Counted from the first letter of the stretch, positions 26,033 through 35,386 are shown. The stretch: 64,000 nt of DNA from Rhodothermus bifroesti (GCF_017908595.1 NZ_JAGKTL010000001.1:124001-188000), one strand, 5' to 3'. Notes: a model not told the origin generated them from the letters alone. Made by a program: numbers and translations.

Positions 26033-26962
26033 TCAACGCCGACTGGCTTCGTAAAGGATCCGCTTTTCTTCCTCAGTTAGCGAATCGTAACCATGGGCAC
26101 TGATTTTGTCGAGAATGCGGTCTACTTCTTCCTCCAACGAGCGGCTGTGTTTGGCCACGGCTTCTCCCTCGGCTGTGCTACCGCGCCGCTGCTCAACCCA
26201 AGCGCCTAAGCGACGCAAAACCCTGCCCGGTTCGGCTGCTACGCTGGCCCGACTGCGTCGATGCGAACGGAAAAACACGCGCGCCCATCCGGCCAGCTCC
26301 CAGCCCCGCTGTTCCGCTTTCGCATAGAGAAAACCGAACAAAGCGCCCCCTAGATGTGCGCCTACAGCTGTGCGCCCACCGCTCAAAAACAGCACGTCCA
26401 GCGCCAAGAAAATGAGTACTAGATAAAGCAAGCGAATGGGACCAAAGAAAAACAACGCAACGCTTTTAAACGGATACAAAATCGCTACAGCCATTAGCAC
26501 ACCCAATACGGAGGCCGAAGCCCCATGTACCAACCCGCCAAAAGCACCCACACTCGGAAATAGCCCGTGCAGCAATACCGTAACCAATCCTCCACCTATG
26601 CCACTGAGCACATAAAGGGCCAGGAGTTGGTGTGAACCGTGCAGTTCTTCATATTCTCGGCCTATCCATACCAGCCAGAGCATGTTAAACAAGAGGTGCA
26701 GGAATCCCCAAAACCCAACCTGCAAATGCAGAAAGTTATATGTGAGCAGCTGCCAAGGGTGCGTCAAAATTGCAGGCCAATCCGGATTAAGCGCCAGGTA
26801 GATCCACACCAAGCGACGCGTGCTGTCGATGTGGGCCAGGGCCAAGATCCACAGCACGTAGAGTACCACGTTTATCGTCAGCAGCGCCCGTAGTGCAGGT
26901 GGCTGCATCCGATACCAGATCTGAAACCGGCTCACGGGAGCTTTTCCATCGATAGGTTTCAC
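26033..26962 (-). CDS. Rhomboid intramembrane serine protease with C-terminal cytosolic tail
   Basis: A 309-residue membrane protease. Six or so hydrophobic segments span about 25-215. The catalytic serine is in HGASASVLGV and the catalytic histidine in GAHLGGALFGF; a Trp/Arg-containing loop (WIGREYEELHGS) follows the second segment. The tail (about 225-309) is basic and then acidic, ending in an EEVDRILDKISAHGYDSLTEEEKRILYEASRR-like helix pair (shown here only as EEVDRILDKISAHG and LTEEEKRILYEAS), a module often found at the C terminus of Bacteroidota rhomboids. The substrate is unknown. It lies 41 bases downstream of a second rhomboid gene. Confidence 0.9.
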   Translation of the reverse strand: MKPIDGKAPVSRFQIWYRMQPPALRALLTINVVLYVLWILALAHIDSTRRLVWIYLALNPDWPAILTHPWQLLTYNFLHLQVGFWGFLHLLFNMLWLVWIGREYEELHGSHQLLALYVLSGIGGGLVTVLLHGLFPSVGAFGGLVHGASASVLGVLMAVAILYPFKSVALFFFGPIRLLYLVLIFLALDVLFLSGGRTAVGAHLGGALFGFLYAKAEQRGWELAGWARVFFRSHRRSRASVAAEPGRVLRRLGAWVEQRRGSTAEGEAVAKHSRSLEEEVDRILDKISAHGYDSLTEEEKRILYEASRR

Positions 26963-27003
26963 GATCTACCTTGTGAACCACCTAGCCCCTTGAAAGGTTT
27001 TGC

Positions 27004-27660
27004 TTAACGCCTGGGCTTTACCAGCAGCTTACCGCGCCAGTATTGGATGAGCAAAAAGCCGAAAACCATACCGCCCAGGTGGGCAAAATGCGCTACACCA
27101 GACTGCGTGCTGGCCACGCCAGCCCAGAGCTCTAGCAGGCCATAGCCAATCACCAGCCACTTGGCTTTAATTGGGAACAAAAAGTACAGGTAAATCGGCG
27201 TGTTTGGAAACATCATCCCAAAGGCCAGCAAGATGCCGAACACGCCTCCAGAAGCACCCACGGTAGGGAACACCGTCCCGCTCAGCGTTACCACCAGCAG
27301 TTGGGTGAGCCCCGCACCGATCACACACAAAAAATAGTACAGTCCAAAGCGGCGAGAACCCCAAAACTGTTCAATCGACACGCCAAACATCCACAAGGCA
27401 AACATATTGAAAAACAGGTGCGTCAGTCCCCCATGCAAAAAGCTGTAGGTCACCAGCTGCCAAGGCCAAAAGCTTGGATAGCCCGGGAGGTCGGGTAACC
27501 CCAGTGGCCAGAGAGCAAACCATTCTACCAGCCAGCGATCGGTTGTCGGCACCAGTTGCGCCAGAAAGACCAGACCGTTAAGGATGAGGAGATTTTTAAC
27601 CACCGGGGGAAAGAGGGTAAACCGTGTCGGTGGCTGGTAGTAATTGTAGTCGCGATACAT
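27004..27660 (-). CDS. Rhomboid intramembrane serine protease
   Basis: A 218-residue minimal rhomboid. Hydrophobic segments alternate along its length; HGGLTHLFFNMFALWMFG holds the conserved HxxxN of segment two, GASGGVFGILLAFG holds the serine, and AHLGGMVFGF the histidine. Unlike the neighbour it has only a short basic tail. The two genes are not close copies: the serine motifs (GASGG versus GASAS) and loops differ, so an old duplication or independent subfamilies is more likely than a recent tandem copy. Confidence 0.92.
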   Translation of the reverse strand: MYRDYNYYQPPTRFTLFPPVVKNLLILNGLVFLAQLVPTTDRWLVEWFALWPLGLPDLPGYPSFWPWQLVTYSFLHGGLTHLFFNMFALWMFGVSIEQFWGSRRFGLYYFLCVIGAGLTQLLVVTLSGTVFPTVGASGGVFGILLAFGMMFPNTPIYLYFLFPIKAKWLVIGYGLLELWAGVASTQSGVAHFAHLGGMVFGFLLIQYWRGKLLVKPRR

Positions 27661-27667
27661 GAAGGCT

Positions 27668-27697
27668 TTGCTAGGTTAATACCCCTTTAAATACAAT
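27668..27697 (+). promoter_or_regulatory. Candidate promoter for the lpxH-pbp1A-sbcD run
   Basis: TTGCTA (27668-27673) and TACAAT (27692-27697) are 18 bases apart on the plus strand, in the divergent gap before the LpxH-like gene. The -10 matches the consensus at five of six positions. A transcript would have a leader of about 110 bases. Confidence 0.45.
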
Positions 27698-27814
27698 AAG
27701 TGCGGGTGCAACGCCTAAAGCGCCAAAAGGGTGCAAGCGGACGATCAAAGCGGAACTCTTTGGGCGCATTGGCGAACAAGCGCAAGCCGTTTCTGCTCAC
27801 CTGTCCGGCTACCT

Positions 27815-28564
27815 GTGATTCTCTTCTTTGCCGATATGCACCTGGGGCGTGCCGATCCCGCAACCGAGCGGGCCAATGAAGCCGCCTTGCTGCGCTGCCT
27901 TGAAACGTTAGCTGACCGCACGCAGCATTTGTTTTTGGTTGGAGATGTATTTCACCACTACATCGAATATCGCTACCTGGTGCCTAAAGGCTTCGTACGC
28001 TTTCAGGCGCTACTGGCAGCGTGGACGGCGCGTGGCATTCCGGTAACCTATTTAGTAGGCAACCATGATCCTTGGCATCAAGGCTATTTTGCCCAAGAGC
28101 TAGGCGTACGTGTGGTCTTTAGGCCCTTGATTGAACCCCTCTTGGGGCGTCGCGTTTATCTAGATCATGGTGACCTGGCCATTGCTGGTCCGCTGGCGCG
28201 TCGGCTGCGTCGGTTGTTGCGTCACCCCGTGCCGGTTTGGCTCTACCGCACGCTACTGCCCGGCGACTGGGGGCTTCAACTGGCACGGTGGACAACGCGG
28301 CTGCGCCCCGAGGTGCTTAATCAAAAAACCATTGAACGCTTACGCCGCTACGCCCACCACCTACTGTCCACGCAGCAAGCCGACCTTGTCGTCTTAGGGC
28401 ATAGCCACTATGCGGAATTGGCCTGCTGGCCAGAAGGCTGCTATCTTAACCCAGGCTGCTGGTATCAGCAGCAAACCTTTGGTCTGCTCGACCATGCAAC
28501 GCTTAAGCTATGTCGCTGGACCTCAAGGGGCATCGAAACGTTGACCCAGTACGAACTTCCTTGA
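27815..28564 (+). CDS. lpxH: UDP-2,3-diacylglucosamine diphosphatase-like metallophosphoesterase (LpxH)
   Basis: A 249-residue calcineurin-type phosphoesterase. Metal-binding motifs appear in order: FADMHLG (DxH), GDVFHHYIEY, GNHDPWHQGYF, DHGD and GHSHYAE. The GDxF-EY-PKG-GNHD-W pattern fits LpxH, which cleaves UDP-2,3-diacylglucosamine to lipid X in lipid A synthesis, and implies a lipid-A-type outer membrane. The GTG at 27815 is preferred because the core begins right there (ILFFADMH); the frame is open 28 residues further upstream but that stretch does not look like protein core. A penicillin-binding protein gene follows after 14 bases. Confidence 0.82.
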   Translation: MILFFADMHLGRADPATERANEAALLRCLETLADRTQHLFLVGDVFHHYIEYRYLVPKGFVRFQALLAAWTARGIPVTYLVGNHDPWHQGYFAQELGVRVVFRPLIEPLLGRRVYLDHGDLAIAGPLARRLRRLLRHPVPVWLYRTLLPGDWGLQLARWTTRLRPEVLNQKTIERLRRYAHHLLSTQQADLVVLGHSHYAELACWPEGCYLNPGCWYQQQTFGLLDHATLKLCRWTSRGIETLTQYELP

Positions 28565-28578
28565 TTTGATGGCCGCCT

Positions 28579-30930
28579 ATGCCGAATCGGTGGACCCATA
28601 CAGAAGAAGAACTGCAACGGTACTTTAGCGACCCTAACTTTCGCCGCGCGCGGCTTCGGCCCGATGGGGAGAAGGTTTCGCCCCCGCGAAGCAGACTCGG
28701 CAGGTTTTTTTACCGGCGCTTTCGCGATCCACGCAAAGCTCAGGCTGCCTTAGTGCTGAGCGTGCTGCTGGCCACCATGCTGGCCGGCATGTTGCTATTG
28801 CTGCTGTACATGTGGATGATTTCAGACGAGCTGCCCTCGTTTCAAGAACTAGATAATCCTACGTTTCAACTGGCCACGGTGGCCTACACAGCCGATGGGC
28901 AGGAGCTGGCCCGCTACGCCCGCCAAAATCGTTCTTGGGTCTCCTATGATGAGATTTCCCCCTACGTAATTCAAGCCGTACTGGCCACCGAAGACCATCG
29001 CTTTTACGAGCACTGGGGCATCGACCTATTTCGCACCGCATCAGCTTTATTCCAAACGTTCTTAAGCCTAGGGCAGAATGTACAAGGGGGGTCAACCATC
29101 ACGCAGCAACTGGCCCGTAACCTATACAACGAACAAATCGGCCGGGCGCAAACGATTGAGCGTAAGCTTAAGGAAATGGTGACGGCTGTGGCGCTTGAGC
29201 GCCGGTATACCAAGCGCGAAATCCTTGAGATGTATCTCAACACGGTGGAGTTCGTCTACAACGCGTTTGGCATTGAGGCAGCTGCCCGGACGTTCTTCAA
29301 TAAATCGGCGCGCGACTTGGATGTGCTTGAGGCGGCTACACTGGTAGGCATGCTGCGTAACCCTTCGCTTTATAACCCGGTTCGCTATCCAGAACGCGCC
29401 CGCCAGCGCCGCAACGTCGTGCTCTGGCAAATGGTACGGCATGGATACCTAGAGCGCGCTTTTTACGAAGCCCACAAAGATGAGCCCATAGCCCTCAACT
29501 TCCGCTCAGCCGCCATTACGGCCAGCATGGCCCCTTATTTTGCGGAGTACGTGCGACGCTGGCTTGTGCAGTGGGCAGAAGCGCACGGCTACAATATTTA
29601 CACCGATGGCCTGCGCGTTTACACCACGCTCGACAGCCGCCTGCAAGAACTCGCCCGCCAGGCTGTCGAAGAACAGATGCGCGGCTTGCAAGCCGTAGTG
29701 GATTATGAGTGGAGCCGGCGCACGGGCTTCTTTCTGGGCCAGGACGTCAGCTTGTACCTCCGGCAGCGGAACTACGAGCCATTTGCCTACTACTGGTCTA
29801 GCCGGCAGGATACGGTCAATGCTTTCATTCGCGAGACCCCGCATTACCGCAGCTTACTTGAACAAGGGCTTACGCCAGAAGAAGCGCTCCGCCAGCTTCG
29901 CACAGATCGTGCGTTTATGGATTCACTCAAAGCGGTCAAAACGCGCCTGGAAGCGGGTTTTGTCGCTATTGATCCCCGTAATGGTTACGTCCGGGCCTGG
30001 GTAGGAGGGCGCGACTTGACGCAAGACTGGTACGACCACGTAGCCATTGCGCGGCGCCAGCCAGGTTCCACGTTTAAGCCTTTCCTCTATACCGCAGCCA
30101 TCGACAACGGCTGGTCACCCGATGACCTTTTGCCCGACAGTTCGGTGACTTATGTAGATGCCGCAGGAAACGTTTGGCGGCCCCGCAACGCCGAAGGAGA
30201 ATCGACCGGCCAGCTTATTACGCTGCGTGAGGCCTTAGCCCATTCGGTCAACACGGTTTCGGCTCGGTTGGTCTTGCAAGTTGGCGCGCGTAACGTGGCT
30301 TTCTATGCCCGGCGCATGGGCATCAAAAGTCCGCTGGAAGAAGTTCCTTCATTGGCCCTGGGGACCAGCAATGTTACGCTCCTGGAGCTAGTCTCGGCCT
30401 ATGCCACGCTAGCCAGTGGTGGACTGTACTACGAGCCTATCGTCGTTACCCGTATTGAAGATGCCAGCGGACATGTCCTTTACGAGGCGCGTCCTGTGCC
30501 GCGTGAAGCTCTTTCTGAAGAGACGGCCTACACTGTGATCGACATGCTGCGCGACGTTGTCCGTTACGGAACGGGCACCCGCATCCGGTGGCAGTTTGGG
30601 CTCACGCAGTATGACTTTGCCGGCAAGACCGGTACAACGCAAAACAGTGCCGATGGCTGGTTCATTCTCATGCATCCGGAGCTTGTTACTGGGGCTTGGG
30701 TAGGCTTTAACGATCAGCGCGTTACCTTTCGCACGCACTGGTGGGGCCAAGGCGCCCATAACGCCTTGTTTATCGTTGGGGACTTTTGGCGCCGCCTAAC
30801 CCAGATGCCCGACGTTGAAATCAACCGCAATGCTACGTTTCCCTTACCGCTGTGGCAGCGCACCCCAACGCAGAGAGCGCCTGAAGAACACCTGACGCCT
30901 GACGAGCGGCAGCGCCGCGTTGGCTGGTAA
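28579..30930 (+). CDS. Class A penicillin-binding protein 1A
   Basis: A 783-residue bifunctional peptidoglycan synthase. A basic cytosolic start is followed by one membrane anchor (about 56-82). The GT51 glycosyltransferase domain shows TEDHRFYEHWG with catalytic Glu138 and GGSTITQQLARN (170-181). The transpeptidase domain shows the SxxK motif in RQPGSTFKPF (Ser497-Lys500), SVN (556-558) and KTGTT (from 683). A long insertion (about 370-455) separates the domains. The protein spans the inner membrane with both domains outside. It lies between the LpxH-like gene and sbcD with short gaps and probably shares their transcript. Confidence 0.95.
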   Translation: MPNRWTHTEEELQRYFSDPNFRRARLRPDGEKVSPPRSRLGRFFYRRFRDPRKAQAALVLSVLLATMLAGMLLLLLYMWMISDELPSFQELDNPTFQLATVAYTADGQELARYARQNRSWVSYDEISPYVIQAVLATEDHRFYEHWGIDLFRTASALFQTFLSLGQNVQGGSTITQQLARNLYNEQIGRAQTIERKLKEMVTAVALERRYTKREILEMYLNTVEFVYNAFGIEAAARTFFNKSARDLDVLEAATLVGMLRNPSLYNPVRYPERARQRRNVVLWQMVRHGYLERAFYEAHKDEPIALNFRSAAITASMAPYFAEYVRRWLVQWAEAHGYNIYTDGLRVYTTLDSRLQELARQAVEEQMRGLQAVVDYEWSRRTGFFLGQDVSLYLRQRNYEPFAYYWSSRQDTVNAFIRETPHYRSLLEQGLTPEEALRQLRTDRAFMDSLKAVKTRLEAGFVAIDPRNGYVRAWVGGRDLTQDWYDHVAIARRQPGSTFKPFLYTAAIDNGWSPDDLLPDSSVTYVDAAGNVWRPRNAEGESTGQLITLREALAHSVNTVSARLVLQVGARNVAFYARRMGIKSPLEEVPSLALGTSNVTLLELVSAYATLASGGLYYEPIVVTRIEDASGHVLYEARPVPREALSEETAYTVIDMLRDVVRYGTGTRIRWQFGLTQYDFAGKTGTTQNSADGWFILMHPELVTGAWVGFNDQRVTFRTHWWGQGAHNALFIVGDFWRRLTQMPDVEINRNATFPLPLWQRTPTQRAPEEHLTPDERQRRVGW

Positions 30931-30941
30931 CAGTTGGTGCC

Positions 30942-32174
30942 ATGAAGATTCTGCACACGGCAGACATTCACCTGGGCATGACCACCTACGGTCGTGTAGA
31001 CCCGACTTCAGGTCTGAATAGCCGACTGCTGGATGTGCAACGGGCCTTTCAATTCATGGTAACCCGAGCGCTTGAAGAAGACATCGACCTGTTTCTTTTT
31101 TGCGGCGATGCTTTTCGGAATCCGGATCCCTCGCCTACTGAACAAATGATCTTTGCGGAATGCCTGCGCCCGCTGAGCGAGCGCGGCATCCCGATTGTGC
31201 TTCTGGTAGGCAATCACGACCACCCGGTCACCTTTGGCCGCGCCTCGTCCATTGATATTTTTGGCTATCTTCAAGGGCAGACGCGGGTTTTTCGGCGACC
31301 AGAAGTCACCATCGTGCAAACCAAAAGGGGCCCGCTGCAACTCATAGCCCTCCCATGGCCTGTGCGCAGCCTACTCATGACTCAGGAAAACTTCCGCCGC
31401 AAATCCGCTACTGAAGTGCGTGAGCTCATCGAGCAACTCTACGTCGAGTACATTCAATCCGCTGCAACGCAGCTCGATCCTACGCTGCCTACAGTTTTAG
31501 CGGGCCACTTTAGCGTTCAAGGAGCAGAACTTGCTGGCTCAGAGCGCACCAGTCTCATTGATCACGAGCCGAAGTTTACTGTCGGACAACTCGCCTTACC
31601 GCCGATCGATTACGTCGCCCTGGGGCATATTCATCGGCACCAGAACCTCAACCCGGGCGGCATCCCCGTGGTCTACAGTAGCAGTATTGAGCGCGTCTCG
31701 TTTCGCGAAGCCGACGATCCGAAAGGCTTTGTGCTGGTGCAGATCGAAACCTCCCAGGGACGGAAGCAAACCTCCTATGAATTTGTGGAAACGCCAGCCC
31801 GGCGCTTTATCGACCTTTACGTAGACGTGCGCGCAAGCAGCAACCCTACAGAGCGCATTTTAGAAGCTCTGGCGCGCCACCCCATTGCCGATGCCATTGT
31901 GCGCCTACGCTACCAGGTAGACGAGCAGGCCGCCGCCCGCGTCGACGTGCAGCGCATCCGTGAGGCGCTCCGCTCAGCTGCAGCCATTGCGAGTATCGAA
32001 CGCACCCTCGAGCCGGTAGAACGCCAGCGTCGCACTGTTGTCCATCGGGAAACCTCACTGCGCGAGGCACTTGAACGCTACATCGACCAACACGAGACAC
32101 TGCGCCCTTTGCGTCAGGAGCTGATCGAGGCAGCCCTGGCCCTTGAAGCACGCCTGGAAGCCGAGCGCACCTAA
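30942..32174 (+). CDS. SbcD/Mre11-like DNA exonuclease subunit
   Basis: A 410-residue metallophosphoesterase of the SbcD/Mre11 family, which processes DNA ends and hairpins. Motifs: HTADIHLG, FCGDAFRNPDPSPTEQ, VGNHDHP, AGHFSVQGA and ALGHIHRHQ. A capping domain and a C-terminal helical, Glu/Arg-rich segment (residues about 340-410) that would contact an SbcC-type ATPase follow. The SbcC partner gene is not next to it; the following gene runs in the opposite direction five bases away. Confidence 0.88.
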   Translation: MKILHTADIHLGMTTYGRVDPTSGLNSRLLDVQRAFQFMVTRALEEDIDLFLFCGDAFRNPDPSPTEQMIFAECLRPLSERGIPIVLLVGNHDHPVTFGRASSIDIFGYLQGQTRVFRRPEVTIVQTKRGPLQLIALPWPVRSLLMTQENFRRKSATEVRELIEQLYVEYIQSAATQLDPTLPTVLAGHFSVQGAELAGSERTSLIDHEPKFTVGQLALPPIDYVALGHIHRHQNLNPGGIPVVYSSSIERVSFREADDPKGFVLVQIETSQGRKQTSYEFVETPARRFIDLYVDVRASSNPTERILEALARHPIADAIVRLRYQVDEQAAARVDVQRIREALRSAAAIASIERTLEPVERQRRTVVHRETSLREALERYIDQHETLRPLRQELIEAALALEARLEAERT

Positions 32175-32179
32175 AACCC

Positions 32180-34243
32180 CTAGGGTTCAGCCTCCACGGT
32201 CACACCCGGGATGCGGCCTTTCTTGTCAAACCAATCTAAAATGTAGGCCTGGGTGCGCAAGAAGTTTGACGGACGCGAGCCCGTGCCGTGGTACTCTTCG
32301 TTAAAACGCAACAGCACCACAGGCACGTCTTGCATTTTCAGCGCCACATAGTATTCTTCGGTTTGGCTCATTGGCGTACGTAGGTCCAGTTCCCCTGTCA
32401 TCAGCAACGTGGGCGTTTTTACCTTCCCAGCCAGCATGAGCGGTGAGCGGAGCAGCCAGGACTCCGGATCCTCCCAGAAAGGTCGATCAAACCAGTTGAA
32501 TGTAAACAGGGGAATGTCTGTGGTACCCGCCATGCTGATCCAGTTGGTTACCGGGCAACGCACAGCAGCCGCTGCAAAACGGTCTGTCTGACCAATCGCC
32601 CAGCTCGACAGAACCCCACCTCCACTGCATCCTGTCACAAACAGCCGATCTGGATCAATATAACCGCGGGCCAAAAGCGCATCGACCCCAGCCATGAGGT
32701 CTTCGTGATCTATACCAGGATAAGCCTGACTGATGGCTGCGCCAAAAGCTGTTCCATACCCTGTGCTCCCACGGGGGTTCGTGTAAAGCACGACGTAGCC
32801 ACTGGCTGCAAAGTGCTGAAAAGCATAGTTAAACCCCACGTTGTACATGGCATGCGGTCCGCCATGGATATCTAAAATCAAAGGATATTTGCGCGAGGGG
32901 TCAAAATCTGGGGGTTTGACGATCCAACCTTGAATGCGCGTGCCATCGCGCGAGGGATACCACATCTCTTCGACTTCCCCAAGCTTTACGCCCTGCAGCA
33001 CGTCGTCGTTGACGGCTGTCAAGCGCTCAATCCGACCTGGTGTACTCAACGAAAACCGAACCACATCGCCAGGTGCTTGGGCACTGGTCAGCACTCCCAC
33101 AGCCATGCCGGTGCGGGAAAGCGAGCTCAGCGTGAGCATATGTGCCCCTTCCGTGACGCGACGCACTTCGCCCCGAACCGAAGCGAAGTACACGTTGCGC
33201 GTGCCGCGATCATCGAGCGTAAAGTACACCCCGCTGCCGTCGGGCGCCCAGTGCACGTTGCTGACATCCCGATCCAAGGCGCGCGTTAGGTTCCGGGGTG
33301 GCGCATTGCCCTCAAGCGGCAGCAACCACAGATCGGCCGCATGGTAAGTTTGCCGCGTTTCTGGATATCCGATATAGGCAACGTACCGCCCTTCTGGAGA
33401 AAGCACAGGCTGCGTCCACCGCCCCGCCTGTTGGGTAAGCTGCCGAAGCTGCCGGGTTTGCACGTCGATCACGTAAAGATGGGCATTGCGATAGTTGCGA
33501 TCGACCGAATCGGCCGAAGCCTTGAACCCTTCGAAGACAATCGCACGTCCGTCTGGCGTCCAGCTTAAACGCGCCTCTGCCGGAATGCCGTCAAAACGCG
33601 CACCCACATGCCAAGTCCCTTCGGTCAGCTGCCTTGGCGTGCCGCCTTCTGCAGGAATCACAAAAAGATGGGTATAGGCCTCTTCCATAAAGCCGCGCTG
33701 ATCAGCCCGGTAATGCAAGCGCCTTACCATTCGGGGCGCTTTTGTCCACTGCGCGCCTTGTGGAGGTTTAGGCAGCTGCACGTCCCAACGCACTTCGTAG
33801 GGCACCGCCATCGTAAAGGCAATCATGCGCCCATCAGGCGACCATCGCAAACTCCCCGGAGCTTCCAAAAGACGGGTCAACTGCGTGGGCGGCTCCGGCA
33901 AATCCACCCACTTGACGAAAATCTGCGGCCGGCCTTCCGCATCTTCGGCAATAAAAGCAATCCGGCGACCGTCAGGCGACCATTGGGGAGCCCGACCGTC
34001 CACCAAAAAGCGCTGCGCAGAACCGTCCGCATTCATGATCCACAAGGACGACTGCCACCGATCTTTTTGCACATCAATCCAGCGCCGGGTATAAACAATA
34101 CGCTGCCCATCTGGCGAGATTTGCGGATCGGCCACAGCCTCCCATTCTAAATAACGTTCCAGCGTAAGACGATTGGTTTGGGCCTCCACCATAGGGGACA
34201 CGCAGACCCAAACCCAAAACAGTATCATCCAAAAGCGAGGCAT
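32180..34243 (-). CDS. Secreted S9 family prolyl oligopeptidase-type peptidase
   Basis: A 687-residue exported peptidase. The signal peptide starts at ATG 34243 (MPRFWMILFWVWVCV, cut near VEAQ); an 18-residue upstream extension is open but not signal-like. Residues about 30-410 are WD40/TolB-like propeller repeats with WSPDG-type turns. The C-terminal alpha/beta hydrolase holds LDIHGGPHAMYN, nucleophile motif GCSGGG (Ser540), the Asp in GELDLRTPMSQ and the His in EEYHGTGSRP. It cleaves small peptides, probably in the periplasm. It converges with sbcD and shows no operon partner. Confidence 0.93.
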   Translation of the reverse strand: MPRFWMILFWVWVCVSPMVEAQTNRLTLERYLEWEAVADPQISPDGQRIVYTRRWIDVQKDRWQSSLWIMNADGSAQRFLVDGRAPQWSPDGRRIAFIAEDAEGRPQIFVKWVDLPEPPTQLTRLLEAPGSLRWSPDGRMIAFTMAVPYEVRWDVQLPKPPQGAQWTKAPRMVRRLHYRADQRGFMEEAYTHLFVIPAEGGTPRQLTEGTWHVGARFDGIPAEARLSWTPDGRAIVFEGFKASADSVDRNYRNAHLYVIDVQTRQLRQLTQQAGRWTQPVLSPEGRYVAYIGYPETRQTYHAADLWLLPLEGNAPPRNLTRALDRDVSNVHWAPDGSGVYFTLDDRGTRNVYFASVRGEVRRVTEGAHMLTLSSLSRTGMAVGVLTSAQAPGDVVRFSLSTPGRIERLTAVNDDVLQGVKLGEVEEMWYPSRDGTRIQGWIVKPPDFDPSRKYPLILDIHGGPHAMYNVGFNYAFQHFAASGYVVLYTNPRGSTGYGTAFGAAISQAYPGIDHEDLMAGVDALLARGYIDPDRLFVTGCSGGGVLSSWAIGQTDRFAAAAVRCPVTNWISMAGTTDIPLFTFNWFDRPFWEDPESWLLRSPLMLAGKVKTPTLLMTGELDLRTPMSQTEEYYVALKMQDVPVVLLRFNEEYHGTGSRPSNFLRTQAYILDWFDKKGRIPGVTVEAEP

Positions 34244-34323
34244 AGCACTTACCTGCAGATTGCTTGTAACGAAGCGCTTCCAAAATATAAAAGCCACAGG
34301 ACACGCTTGCCAATAGCTTTAAT

Positions 34324-34656
34324 TCAAGAAAGGCCAGTGGCATCCTGCAACGTAACTGCTGCATCAGACACTTGGCTACAGACCAGTACGCACAAAGCAG
34401 CCAACATGGGGTCGTTAATCCGATAATAGGCAAACACGCCTTCCTGCCGGCGTGCCACAAGCCCTCCCTCCCGTAATACTTTTAGGTGCTTACTGAGATT
34501 GGCCTGACTCTGACCCGTTGCTTCGACCAGTTCCTGCACGGTCATCTCCCCACGAACGTGCAATAAATTCAAAATCTCTAGACGTACCGGCTCGCTCAGC
34601 AACTGAAAACGCCGAGCCACTAACTGCAACTGCGCGCGCGGAATCAGCTCCTTCAT
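34324..34656 (-). CDS. ArsR-family regulator, probably persulfide/sulfide-responsive (BigR/SqrR type)
   Basis: A 110-residue winged-helix regulator. The core reads LSEPVRLEILNLLHVRGEMT, ATGQSQANLSKHLKVLREGG and RQEGVFAYYRI. The metal-binding ELCVCDL motif of classical ArsR is absent from helix 3; instead two cysteines sit near the C terminus (LCVLVC). Thiol-based persulfide sensors such as BigR and SqrR also use non-metal cysteines, although the positions here differ. It is transcribed away from the sulfur genes across a 155-base gap, which suits control of both sides. The ligand is inferred from context. Confidence 0.8.
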   Translation of the reverse strand: MKELIPRAQLQLVARRFQLLSEPVRLEILNLLHVRGEMTVQELVEATGQSQANLSKHLKVLREGGLVARRQEGVFAYYRINDPMLAALCVLVCSQVSDAAVTLQDATGLS

Positions 34657-34811
34657 TTTTAAGGTTCTGTGGTTTTCCCATTGAATTACCTATCAGTTAT
34701 ACGTGTTTCAGGAAAATCGCATTTTTAACTTTATAACCGTTCATACGAGGAAACTATTATAACCTTATGGTTGTTAGATCGCCCAGTGCAAAACAAACCT
34801 CTACCTAACCT
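34657..34811. promoter_or_regulatory. Divergent regulatory region of the sulfur island
   Basis: AT-rich gap between the ArsR-type gene and the first transporter gene. TTATAACC occurs twice in the same orientation (34731-34738 and 34757-34764) and the second copy is followed by an AACC-TTAT-GGTT stem. A further near-repeat GTTATACG / GTTCATACG lies at 34696 and 34739. TATAAC could also serve as a -10 element. I could not assign a -35. Confidence 0.4.
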
Positions 34812-35378
34812 ATGCTATCGTGGCTTTCGCAACCTTGGCCCTGGTATGTGGCTGGACCGCTGATCGGACTCATCGTACCCCTGCTGCTGTTGCTAGGGGG
34901 CAAGTCGTTTGGCGTGTCGGCGAACTTGCGCCACCTATGCGCTGCTATTTTGCCTTCACGCCAAGACTTTTTCCGCTATGATTGGAAAAGCCAAGGGCTG
35001 TGGAACCTAACGTTTGCCCTAGGCATCGTGCTCGGCGGTCTGATCGCTTCGACGCTGCTTGCTTCACCAGATCCCTATGTGCACATTGCTGAGGCTACCC
35101 GGACCGAGCTGGCGGCATTAGGCATTTCAGACTTTCGCGGCTTGGTGCCGTCGGAATTCATGAGTTGGCAGGGGTTGCTCACGCCTGCTGGCCTAGTGAT
35201 GATCGTCCTTGGCGGTTTTTTGATCGGTTTTGGTGCCCGCTACGCTGGCGGCTGCACTTCAGGCCACGCCATCATGGGTCTGGCCGATCTGCAACTGCCG
35301 TCTTTAGTGGCCACCATTGGATTTTTCATCGGTGGCCTCATCGCAACCCACCTGATTCTTCCCCTACTTTTAAACTGA
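34812..35378 (+). CDS. YeeE/YedE family membrane protein, first half-transporter
   Basis: A 188-residue membrane protein with about five hydrophobic segments. The family motif [16 protein letters not shown] near residue 145 contains the cysteine used by YeeE/TsuA proteins to pass thiosulfate or related sulfur species across the membrane. It is half the size of E. coli TsuA and is followed eight bases later by a second half, so a two-protein transporter is likely. The position in the sulfide and persulfide cluster supports sulfur-compound uptake or exchange. Confidence 0.88.
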   Translation: MLSWLSQPWPWYVAGPLIGLIVPLLLLLGGKSFGVSANLRHLCAAILPSRQDFFRYDWKSQGLWNLTFALGIVLGGLIASTLLASPDPYVHIAEATRTELAALGISDFRGLVPSEFMSWQGLLTPAGLVMIVLGGFLIGFGARYAGGCTSGHAIMGLADLQLPSLVATIGFFIGGLIATHLILPLLLN

Positions 35379-35386
35379 ACATCCCT

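Noticed and set aside
25394-26080. Open frame of about 228 codons on the plus strand opposite ispG
   Set aside because: Antisense to ispG, which is certain; no conserved motif is visible.
34324-34656. Arsenic repressor for the ars operon
   Set aside because: It lacks the CVC metal motif in helix 3 and lies next to sulfur genes; the second ArsR at 44850-45179 fits the arsenic role.
35165-35386. Longer N terminus for the second YeeE/YedE half-transporter
   Set aside because: The extension overlaps the first half-transporter in another frame and is Trp/His/Arg-rich without family similarity; the ATG at 35387 fits.
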